A stretch of 64,000 nt of DNA from Cognaticolwellia sediminilitoris (GTDB lineage: Bacteria > Pseudomonadota > Gammaproteobacteria > Enterobacterales > Alteromonadaceae), in the NCBI GenBank assembly GCA_002104535.1, contig NBOG01000006.1, forward strand, positions 361,817 to 425,816, in the 5' to 3' direction. Position numbers and translations under genes: made by a program. Shown here piece by piece: positions 38,191 to 45,812 of this stretch. Under the pieces are notes generated by a model, which worked only from the letters and a program-made list of their open reading frames with translations, was not told the origin of the DNA and ran no database searches. Positions within the stretch are counted from its first letter, which is position 1, and every line of letters begins with the position of its first letter.

Positions 38191-39693
38191 TTATTCCTTT
38201 GCTTCTGTTGGCATAGTGTTGGCCGTGTCTAATGTGGCAGCGCCACCATTTAAACCAACCATAAATGACTCATCGGGTATTTCAGCTAAACACGACTCAT
38301 CAAGTTCCTTTGGTGTTTGCTTTTCTAAGAACTCATTAACAATGTTTATTCCACAAGGAGTGGACGCCACGATGTGCGCATTATTTTTAGAAATAATATG
38401 ATGACTATTAGGTAGATGAGCATGAGACTTGTCACCGTTGCTCGCCGGAGTAACAGGATCAAGTTCTCCTGACATAATTAATGTTGGAATATCAGCTTTC
38501 ACCGTTTGATAAAAATCTGCACTTGGTTGGTATTTAGGCCATGTTGAACAAACAAGCCCGATCATATCTAAGCTCATGCCTTTGGCAAAATTATTATCTG
38601 CATCTTGAGCTTTCATCTCGGTTGATATTTTTGGATAGTCTTCATTACAAACAATATTATAAAGCAACCCTACATAAATCCCCATGCCGCCTTCTCCTTG
38701 CGCAATGAGTCCTGCTAAAGGCTTATAATTGCCTAAATAAGCTTGGTGAATTAACAAAGGTACTAAAGTGCGAGTTTCCATCGAATACAATTGCATCTGT
38801 ATAGTTGAAAGAAACTTAATTGTGCTAATAGTAAAAGAGGTATGTGTTCCAAGTCTTGGATGGTCTATTTCCACAGTGACAGGTGCTTTTGATAGTCGCT
38901 GTTTAATTGTCGCAAACTCTTTAGTTAAATCAGGGTATTGAGTTGAACAGCTTTGTTCATTCTGACAGTTCTCTAACAACTTAGTAAATGACTGATCTGC
39001 ACTTTGACCAAATAATCCAATTGGCACCTCTATAGGCCCAACACTGTCAAGCACGACACTCTTCAATGACTCCGGAAACATCCGCATATACACTAAGCCG
39101 GCACGGGTACCATATGAACCACCGTAAATATGCACCTGCTTGTGACCTAGCGCTGCTCTAACAGCATCGAAATCTCGAATAGAGTTTTCCGAATTGTATT
39201 GGCTTAAATCACTAGTAAATAGTGATAGGCATTGCTCAACATCTGATACGGAGATGTTTTCCGGGATACTGGTATAAGGGTCTAATTCTAATGAGTCTTC
39301 ACACTGCAATGGGTGCGACTTGCCAGTGCCACGTTGATCAATAAGAATTAAATCACGGGTTTTTCTAATTTCATTAAAGCCACGATATATTTGACCAGCA
39401 AGTTCAGTCGCGGCTTGTCCTGGCCCGCCGGCTAAAAACATAAATGGCAAATTTTCTTTGCTGCTGTCTATCGCTGGTAAAACTACGATATTAATATCAA
39501 TTTTTACACCATCTGGTTTGGTATAATTCTCAGGAACAGCCAAAGTGCCACATTGAACTTGTTGCCTAATACCTTTAACGTGGCAACTCGCTAATGTTAA
39601 CTTTTGCTCAGAAATATCTTCTGCAAAACTGTTCGGGCTTAATCCAATAACTGCAATAAGCAAACTTGTACTCAATACGTTTTTCAAATTCAT
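38191..39693 (-). CDS. Secreted alpha/beta hydrolase, S33 peptidase (tripeptidyl/prolyl aminopeptidase-like) family
   Basis: The 500 residues start with a Sec signal peptide (LLIAVIGLSPNSFA). The mature enzyme has the oxyanion segment FLAGGPGQAA, DQRGTGKS, the nucleophile elbow YGGSYGTRAGL (Ser near residue 195), the Asp motif SGELDPVTP and His in NNAHIVAS. A C-terminal TAP-like domain is present. It probably cleaves short peptides in the periplasm. First gene of the unit with the NatAB-like exporter and ECF sigma factor, with 3 bp to the ATPase gene. Confidence 0.85.
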   Translation of the reverse strand: MNLKNVLSTSLLIAVIGLSPNSFAEDISEQKLTLASCHVKGIRQQVQCGTLAVPENYTKPDGVKIDINIVVLPAIDSSKENLPFMFLAGGPGQAATELAGQIYRGFNEIRKTRDLILIDQRGTGKSHPLQCEDSLELDPYTSIPENISVSDVEQCLSLFTSDLSQYNSENSIRDFDAVRAALGHKQVHIYGGSYGTRAGLVYMRMFPESLKSVVLDSVGPIEVPIGLFGQSADQSFTKLLENCQNEQSCSTQYPDLTKEFATIKQRLSKAPVTVEIDHPRLGTHTSFTISTIKFLSTIQMQLYSMETRTLVPLLIHQAYLGNYKPLAGLIAQGEGGMGIYVGLLYNIVCNEDYPKISTEMKAQDADNNFAKGMSLDMIGLVCSTWPKYQPSADFYQTVKADIPTLIMSGELDPVTPASNGDKSHAHLPNSHHIISKNNAHIVASTPCGINIVNEFLEKQTPKELDESCLAEIPDESFMVGLNGGAATLDTANTMPTEAKE

Positions 39694-39718
39694 TTTATTT
39701 TATGCTCCTTTAAAATAC

Positions 39719-39754
39719 TGTTCACATAGTCTTAGCGTTTTAAGATTTATTACA
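39719..39754 (-). promoter_or_regulatory. Possible ECF-type promoter of the hydrolase-ABC-sigma unit
   Basis: On the minus strand TGTAATAAA (39754-39746) is followed after 14 bp by GACTAT (39731-39726), 33 bp before the hydrolase ATG. The TGTAA core resembles -35 elements used by some proteobacterial ECF sigma factors. An AAAGGAG ribosome site follows. It is a weak by-eye call. Confidence 0.3.
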
Positions 39755-39973
39755 GTTTTCTGAAAAAATATAAAAATAGTTTTCTTTCTATAACAACATT
39801 AAAGATTTAAGCGATAATTTTTCTCTCTATTTACGCTCGTTTTTTTACTTCTAAATGGTTTATTGAAGTAAAAACGCGTAAATATATTAAATAACAAAAT
39901 TAATCATTCACATAACGCTAAAATAACGATAGAGTCTGTTCTAGGTACTATTCACCAAATAAGAGGATGACTG

Positions 39974-40192
39974 ATGGAATTAAATCAGTGGGTTGATGAA
40001 CTATTTGAAGTGTTTGATGAAGATAAAGACGGTGTTATCAATAGAAGTGAATTTGTTGAATTGATAGACTGCTTATTGCAAGATAAAGGTATTCGTATGT
40101 GCGAAACTATCTTCAATCGCTTTGACAAAAATCACGATAATTCAATATCAAAAGATGAATTGCGTGAGATGGTTATTGATCTAGCGCTATAG
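39974..40192 (+). CDS. Small EF-hand calcium-binding protein
   Basis: The 72-residue protein consists of almost nothing but two EF-hands: DEDKDGVINRSE (about 16-27) and DKNHDNSISKDE (about 52-63), each with the 12-residue loop and the Glu at position 12. There is no signal peptide, so it should be cytosolic, perhaps a calmodulin-like sensor or buffer. It forms a single-gene unit with a GAGGATG-type ribosome site and a terminator behind it. Confidence 0.85.
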   Translation: MELNQWVDELFEVFDEDKDGVINRSEFVELIDCLLQDKGIRMCETIFNRFDKNHDNSISKDELREMVIDLAL

Positions 40193-40242
40193 CTCCTCTT
40201 ACCTACGCTAATATAAATATAATTTTTCAGCGTATTCTAAAG

Positions 40243-40266
40243 CACCAGATTCATGGTGTTTTTTTT
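40243..40266 (+). terminator. Terminator of the small EF-hand gene
   Basis: A short stem CACCA/TGGTG (with an outer G-T pair) and a 6-nt loop is followed by seven T. It lies 50 bp after the EF-hand stop. Confidence 0.7.
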
Positions 40267-40507
40267 ATGCGCGAAACTTCTTCGATTTGTTCTATCACTC
40301 TGTTTTCAAAAAATAAAATTCTCTTTTTTTTTAATAATCACCCTTTTTTAGCAGCTTTATTCTAGCTTGACACCACTATTGATTTTGCCATCTACTACAA
40401 TTATTTACCCCTAGAGAATGGCGCAGAGGTCAGACCACTAGTAATACCACAAACACTTTGCTATTATAACCAGCGTACACGTGTACACTGAAATAGGAAT
40501 ATATAAC

Positions 40508-41143
40508 GTGCAAACTCCAGATTACGGCTTAGCCGAAGAAATTGTTAATGCGATAAGTCATGGCTTGGCGGCTTTACTCAGTGTCGCAGGCTTAACACTT
40601 CTAGTCACATTAGCTTTATTACAAGATGATTTTGTCAAAGTCTTCAGCTTCAGTATTTATGGCGCTAGCCTTGTTTTACTTTTTAGCGCTTCAACGCTTT
40701 ACCATGCTTTATTACATGAAAAAGCAAAGCGGTTATTCAAACTTTTTGATCATTGCGCAATATACCTATTGATAGCAGGAACTTATACACCACTGATGTT
40801 AGTAACCCTAGCCGATGATGTGGGTATAGTGATATTAGCGATAATCTGGGCTTTAGCCCTGTTAGGAATTGTTTTTAAAGTTAAATTTGGCAACAAGTAT
40901 AAGAAAATATCATTAGCTACTTATTTAGGTTTAGGCTTAATCTCACTAACATTTATTGAGCAACTCAATGCTAAGCTAGCCTTTGAAGGTATGGTGCTAC
41001 TGGCATTAGGCGGGATTATTTATGCTTTAGGTACTATATTTTATGTGCAAAAAAATAAAAAATACAGTCATGCTATTTGGCATATATTTGTATTTGTCGC
41101 AGCCGTTTGCCATTTTTTTATGATGTTTTATTACGTACTTTGA
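40508..41143 (+). CDS. trhA: TrhA/hemolysin III family membrane protein
   Basis: This is a seven-helix membrane protein of the hemolysin III/PAQR-like group. E. coli TrhA affects membrane fluidity. The 211 residues show YGLAEEIVNAISHGLAALL, SASTLYHALLHEKAKRLFKLFDHCAIYLLIAGTYTPL-type sequence with the conserved Ser, His and Asp, and a C-terminal HAIWHIFVFVAAVCHFFMM. The frame also opens at GTG 40481, but GTG 40508 follows an AGGA site and matches the family N terminus. A palindrome GTACACGTGTAC lies at 40475-40486. Confidence 0.9.
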   Translation: MQTPDYGLAEEIVNAISHGLAALLSVAGLTLLVTLALLQDDFVKVFSFSIYGASLVLLFSASTLYHALLHEKAKRLFKLFDHCAIYLLIAGTYTPLMLVTLADDVGIVILAIIWALALLGIVFKVKFGNKYKKISLATYLGLGLISLTFIEQLNAKLAFEGMVLLALGGIIYALGTIFYVQKNKKYSHAIWHIFVFVAAVCHFFMMFYYVL

Positions 41144-41217
41144 TTATTACATACTTTGATATATTAAAAATTAGAAGCTTCATATTTGAGATAAGCTAAC
41201 AGTATGACTGATAGGCT

Positions 41218-42378
41218 TTAAAGCCTATCAGTAGTGATTGATAACAAAAACTTATCAAATTTTTCTAATGTATTGGCAAAGCTTTTTTGGCCTAAACCGA
41301 TACGAAAATAGTTACCCGGCAAACCAAAAAGCTCACTAGGCAGTGCCAACACGCCACTTTTTTTCACCAAATTTTCTGCCCCATCCATCATTGAGTCAAT
41401 ATTATTAACTTCTACTAACGCCAAAGTCCCCGCTTTCGGCGGGTGCCAACTTAGCAATGATTGATGTCGAGAAATAAACGCTGCAAATAGCGCTATATTA
41501 TCAACTATGATGTCGTTATTAACCGCGATTATTTCCGCACTACTTTGCAGTGCTATTGTCGCGAGAGTTTCGTCTATTTTCGAGCAACAAATTGACTGTT
41601 TTGCTTTCATAGCGAGCAAATTGTTTACTATTACCTTGTTCGGCGTTACTGCCCAACCAATTCGAACGCCAGCTAATCCTAAGCTCTTAGACATGACTCC
41701 TACAATGATGCTGTTTTCATAATCAAGATAGCGATGTGCTAATGCTAGCTCTAAATAATTACTCGCTTGAGAAACATCATCACTTAATAAAAAACACTGA
41801 TATTGTTGAGTCAATACTAATACTTGTTCAGCCAGTATTGAATCAATAACACTACCGGTTGGATTATGAGGCGAGTTAAGCACAATCATGCGTGTTCTCT
41901 CACTAATAACACCTTTGAAGTCTTCGATATCTACTTGCCACTGCTTCTCGGGCTTAAGAGCAACCTCCTTGACAACAACGCCCATCGACTTTGCCATATT
42001 AACTAAAGATGGATAACTCGGTGTCATAACAATAATTTCATCACCTGCAGACAACACGGCTTGATAAATAGCAAATAGCGCTTCTTGTGCACCGCAAAAA
42101 GTGACAGCATCTTCTGCGGATAACTCACGGCTATGACAATTAAAGCTTTGGTGAAAGTTTACTATTTCAGTGCGCAAGGCTTTATAACCTTGCACAGGTG
42201 AATAATCGAGACGAATTGCGCCAATATCAATCGAACTAAACCGACACAACTGCTCTAAAGTTAAAGCCTGTGCCGTTGAATCACTTAGATTACACTTAAC
42301 AAACCGCGCTAAATTTTTACTAAAAGCAATATGTTTTGGCAATGCCTGCAAAGCTATTGCAACGTTATCATCCGCCAT
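41218..42378 (-). CDS. PLP-dependent fold-type I enzyme next to ovoA; aminotransferase or OvoB-like C-S lyase
   Basis: The 386-residue protein belongs to the class I/II aminotransferase fold: NSPHNPTGSV, LLSDDVSQ (the Asp that contacts the pyridine N), the lysine motif VMSKSLGLAGVRIGW and YFRIGLG near the end. In ovothiol synthesis the sulfoxide made by OvoA is cleaved by OvoB, a PLP lyase of this general type. The gene starts 1 bp after the ovoA stop, so OvoB is a good candidate. A plain transaminase acting on a thiohistidine cannot be excluded. The longer frame (to 42447) would overlap ovoA and is not used. Confidence 0.7.
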   Translation of the reverse strand: MADDNVAIALQALPKHIAFSKNLARFVKCNLSDSTAQALTLEQLCRFSSIDIGAIRLDYSPVQGYKALRTEIVNFHQSFNCHSRELSAEDAVTFCGAQEALFAIYQAVLSAGDEIIVMTPSYPSLVNMAKSMGVVVKEVALKPEKQWQVDIEDFKGVISERTRMIVLNSPHNPTGSVIDSILAEQVLVLTQQYQCFLLSDDVSQASNYLELALAHRYLDYENSIIVGVMSKSLGLAGVRIGWAVTPNKVIVNNLLAMKAKQSICCSKIDETLATIALQSSAEIIAVNNDIIVDNIALFAAFISRHQSLLSWHPPKAGTLALVEVNNIDSMMDGAENLVKKSGVLALPSELFGLPGNYFRIGLGQKSFANTLEKFDKFLLSITTDRL

Positions 42379-42379
42379 A

Positions 42380-44488
42380 CTATTTTGCCCGCCAAGCGGT
42401 AAAATGACTGCGAGATAAAGTAAAGTTGCGTGCGGACTCTTTAACAACCTGTGTTAATTCCTGTTCCGTTATCAGCTCAAACATACTGCCAAGTTGCTCA
42501 GTTAAGGCATCAAAACCTGATAAATTTTCACCGTTAACTTTTATTCCTCCCAACCATTTAGCTTTTTCAGTGGTTTGTTCTAGATATTGATAGTCTGAAA
42601 TAACTATCAATATGCCTTTTGAATTTAACCGACTAACGGCATTTGATAATAAACGCTTGGGATCATAACTTTGCTCTAACGCATGTTGGATCAAAACAAC
42701 ATCATATTCATTGAAGTTTTCTTTGAGGTTACAGCCATCAGCTTGGCTAAATAATATCTGCTTAGGCTTCGACTCCATAACGGTTTTAGCTAAGCTAATT
42801 TCATTATATTGACAAATGTCACCTTCAACCTTGCTGGTATAGCGGACATTCTTGCCAGATTGAAGTTGTACGCCATGTTGGATGGTACGAGCAGAAAAAT
42901 CAACCGCATCAATATGTTGAAAATACCGACTGAGTTCAAATGCTACTCGCCCGACACTACAACCTAAATTTAACAAACGTTGTGTTCCAACACTTTCTGT
43001 ATTGATCACACTGGAAACTTGTTGCGCAATTTGCTCGCCATAGTTTTCAAAACCCAAGGCACTATTACCAAAATAACAATCAAGTTGTTGGCAAATGTCA
43101 TCACTTTTTTCGTAGCTATTAATCGGCAGTTGAGCGTCGCTTCGTTTATCGCTAATGACATACCTAAAACCGGCATGTTGATAAAAATGACGACGAAAAG
43201 CATAGCGAGATGATGCTAATGTTTCATTACCCGTTGAGATCCAAGATCCCCCTTTAATTAAATTGTGTTTTGAGTCAAAAGTAGGGGTTGAAAAGTCATC
43301 GTACAGCGGATGTACACTAAAGCCTGTAAAACCATCAATTGCTGATTGTGTCCATTGCCATACATTACCGATAATATCGAAAAATTCCCCCTGCCGATGA
43401 ACATTCACTGGGCATGAGGATGCATAATAGGATAAATCTAAATTACCGGGTACTTCATGCCATTGATGTTGATCGCCTTCAACAAAGTCACGAAGACAAT
43501 ACCATTGCGCCTCGGTAGGTAAACTAATATATCCTGTTATACTTTTTTGACGCCACTGACAATACGCTTTCGATTCAAGGCAGTTTACTTCTACAGGCCA
43601 ATCAAGCGGTAATGGCATTTCGTTAAGTAAATTTCTTTGATAATATTGACCATCACGTTGGAGCCAAAATTTAGGCATTTCGGCTTTAGTAAACTCTAAC
43701 CACGCTTGCCCTTCTTGACACCAATACTTCTTTTCCTTATATCCACCAGCTTCAACAAACGCTAGGTATTCTTGATTCGACACTAAATATTTTGCGGCAC
43801 TAAAATCATCAACCTTGACTGATTGCTGACCATACTCATTATCCCAACCATAGGTGTTATCTTGAGATTTTTTACCTAATAATAAAGTACGCCCTTTTAC
43901 AGGTATTAATTCATTTTTTGGCGCTTCACCAGATTGTAAACACGGTTGCCATAGCGGGTTAGCATTTAACTTATTTAACGGTAACATGCGCATGATCACA
44001 GATGATGTTTCAAGATGAATACGTTCATGTTCACAGCCCATTAGAATGATCCAAGCCAGCGAGTCTTGTTTGATTGGTAACGTTAATTCCATGGTTTCAA
44101 TCAAGTTTAAAACTAAGTCATAAACTTGTTGTCTATATTTTCGTACTTCATCAACGCTTGGCCAATCATAATGCTCGCTGTTCAAGTCATCCCAACTCAT
44201 TTCATCAACACCGACAGCACATATAGCTTCTATTCGACTATTGACCCTATGGGTAATGTATTTTCCAAGTATCAGTTTATTTACGTAAAAAGTCGCGGTA
44301 TGTCCAAAGTAAAACACCAGCGGATGTCGCAGGGGTTCAGGGCGGAGGAAGTAGGCATCGTCATGATTGATAAGAGAAAATAAAGACTCATAAGTCGACC
44401 ACGTATTTTTAAAATAGGCGCTTAACTCTTGTCGTTTTTCAGTAATAGAGATGCCATCAAGTGTTGGCGTATTTAGTTGCTTAATCAT
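42380..44488 (-). CDS. ovoA: OvoA: 5-histidylcysteine sulfoxide synthase / thiohistidine N-methyltransferase
   Basis: OvoA is a non-haem iron enzyme that joins cysteine to histidine C5 with O2. Its C-terminal domain later methylates the imidazole to give ovothiol A. The 702 residues contain a DinB-like domain with the iron ligand motif HERIHLE (H154, H158, E160) and H63, an FGE-sulfatase domain (about 195-450, with SLPTEAQWYCLRDFVEGD and IIGNVWQWTQSA), and a SAM methyltransferase domain (about 480-700, LLNLGCSVGRVAFEL, VDFSARTIQHG). Both halves are intact. It lies between a GS-like gene and a PLP-enzyme gene. Confidence 0.93.
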   Translation of the reverse strand: MIKQLNTPTLDGISITEKRQELSAYFKNTWSTYESLFSLINHDDAYFLRPEPLRHPLVFYFGHTATFYVNKLILGKYITHRVNSRIEAICAVGVDEMSWDDLNSEHYDWPSVDEVRKYRQQVYDLVLNLIETMELTLPIKQDSLAWIILMGCEHERIHLETSSVIMRMLPLNKLNANPLWQPCLQSGEAPKNELIPVKGRTLLLGKKSQDNTYGWDNEYGQQSVKVDDFSAAKYLVSNQEYLAFVEAGGYKEKKYWCQEGQAWLEFTKAEMPKFWLQRDGQYYQRNLLNEMPLPLDWPVEVNCLESKAYCQWRQKSITGYISLPTEAQWYCLRDFVEGDQHQWHEVPGNLDLSYYASSCPVNVHRQGEFFDIIGNVWQWTQSAIDGFTGFSVHPLYDDFSTPTFDSKHNLIKGGSWISTGNETLASSRYAFRRHFYQHAGFRYVISDKRSDAQLPINSYEKSDDICQQLDCYFGNSALGFENYGEQIAQQVSSVINTESVGTQRLLNLGCSVGRVAFELSRYFQHIDAVDFSARTIQHGVQLQSGKNVRYTSKVEGDICQYNEISLAKTVMESKPKQILFSQADGCNLKENFNEYDVVLIQHALEQSYDPKRLLSNAVSRLNSKGILIVISDYQYLEQTTEKAKWLGGIKVNGENLSGFDALTEQLGSMFELITEQELTQVVKESARNFTLSRSHFTAWRAK

Positions 44489-44535
44489 GTAATTTCACTT
44501 GGTATTATTATTCGCTTAATTTGGCTTTAGCCCTG

Positions 44536-45633
44536 CTAAATATAGATTTTAGGCCGCTGAAATTTTTGTAAATATGCTTGCTTAATTTGTTGTCCTACAC
44601 TCAAACCAGAGTTCGCTGTGTCATGTTTAATTTTATCAATTAGTACTCTATCAATCGTTTTATTAAACCAATCATTATTGGCAAATAATGCAATTGCCCC
44701 TGGCGTGTCTTGTTGATCATATAACGAGGTTGGTAGTGCACTATTACTCGAATATGTAACATCATTAGATGTATCATCGATGGTATCAATAACATTTAAT
44801 AAAGCATAAATAACATTAAGGTAAGCATTATAATGGACGCTAGATGCACCTAACCGGTGCTCTATTCTGGCTGTTTTATGCCAATTTTCATGGCTGACCA
44901 GAACGTTATTTCTATTGTCGTATAACAAGGGTTCAAGCCCCATCTTTTGATTGTGCTTACCAATATCTCGATATAAAGCGATACTGCCTTGATGGCCACC
45001 AGAAATATCAACCGGTGAACATAATTCTTCTGCTAAACCGTATTTTGACTTTAACATTAAACGTTCAAAGGCATCTTCTTCGGGTAAATACAGTAAACAA
45101 CAGGCTAAACTAGTTTGTAAAAAATGGGCTTGTAAGCGCTCGCCGAAATCACCTGAAACAAGTAAATTATTCCCTTGTTTATCTTGCACACTAACATTAA
45201 TTTGTATCGCATTAGGAATATGGACAGCACGATTATCGCCACTAAATATATTCTCACATCCGATTGCTAACTTACCTTTATCTCCAGACCATACTACCGG
45301 TTTAATCAAAGTATTTTTCACACCTTGTGCAGCAAATAAACTGGGTAATAAATTAATAGCCCTATGCAGGTTTTGCGCTTCTTTTAATGGGCTTTGGCCA
45401 TTAAAGAGTGAAACATACTCCCACTGATTGCTCCAATACTCAGCGACTACTTCTCCATCAATACCAAAGGCTAATAACTTCTTGTTTAGCGCTTTGTAAT
45501 CAATTGGTTTATTGAAAGGCTTTTGATAGCAGCCTTCTAGCTCAAAGTGGATTAATGCACGAAACCCGCGTTCACTAATGTACGTTTGTAAACTAGAAAT
45601 TATTGTTTCTAATAGCTGATTAAAACTATTCAT
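44536..45633 (-). CDS. Divergent glutamine-synthetase-fold protein upstream of ovoA
   Basis: The 365 residues resemble the catalytic half of glutamine synthetases. ALIHFELEG (about 26-34) stands at the E-x-E strand. VVAEYWSNQWE (62-72) stands at the E-(x)5-Q-x-E metal site. LHRAINLLPSLFAAQGVKNTLIKP follows as in GS, and ARIEHRLGASSVHYNAYL (255-272) matches the R-x-E-x-R and NPYL region. The NGSGMHxH nucleotide loop is replaced by NAIQINVSV, so activity is uncertain. An ATP-dependent amide ligase acting on a glutamate or thiohistidine substrate is one inference. First gene of the putative operon, 47 bp before ovoA. Confidence 0.65.
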   Translation of the reverse strand: MNSFNQLLETIISSLQTYISERGFRALIHFELEGCYQKPFNKPIDYKALNKKLLAFGIDGEVVAEYWSNQWEYVSLFNGQSPLKEAQNLHRAINLLPSLFAAQGVKNTLIKPVVWSGDKGKLAIGCENIFSGDNRAVHIPNAIQINVSVQDKQGNNLLVSGDFGERLQAHFLQTSLACCLLYLPEEDAFERLMLKSKYGLAEELCSPVDISGGHQGSIALYRDIGKHNQKMGLEPLLYDNRNNVLVSHENWHKTARIEHRLGASSVHYNAYLNVIYALLNVIDTIDDTSNDVTYSSNSALPTSLYDQQDTPGAIALFANNDWFNKTIDRVLIDKIKHDTANSGLSVGQQIKQAYLQKFQRPKIYI

Positions 45634-45694
45634 GATGTAAAAACACTTGGATGTTGAAAATTCCTGTAATTTTTAATTAATGTAAGTTAATTAC

Positions 45695-45706
45695 GTGATA
45701 AATCAC
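45695..45706. promoter_or_regulatory. Short palindrome upstream of the ovoA cluster
   Basis: GTGATAAATCAC has 5-bp arms (GTGAT/ATCAC) around a 2-bp centre, 62 bp before the GS-like ATG. It looks operator-like. The spacing does not fit CRP or FNR sites, and no regulator is assigned. Confidence 0.3.
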
Positions 45707-45812
45707 TGGGCAGTACGATTAAAACTTGAGATTAGCTTTCTTTAAATCACTTGTTTTATAACTCAGCATTATTCTCGAGTACTTAGTTATACGAAACATG
45801 ACGACATTTAGA

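Noticed and set aside
40475-40486. GTACACGTGTAC palindrome as an operator of trhA
   Set aside because: It is a perfect 12-bp palindrome, but short palindromes of this kind occur by chance and no partner site or known regulator matches; noted only in the trhA entry.
45695-45706. CRP or FNR site before the ovoA cluster
   Set aside because: The arm spacing is 2 bp (or 4 bp between GTGA and TCAC), not the 6 bp (CRP) or 4 bp between TTGAT/ATCAA (FNR) required.
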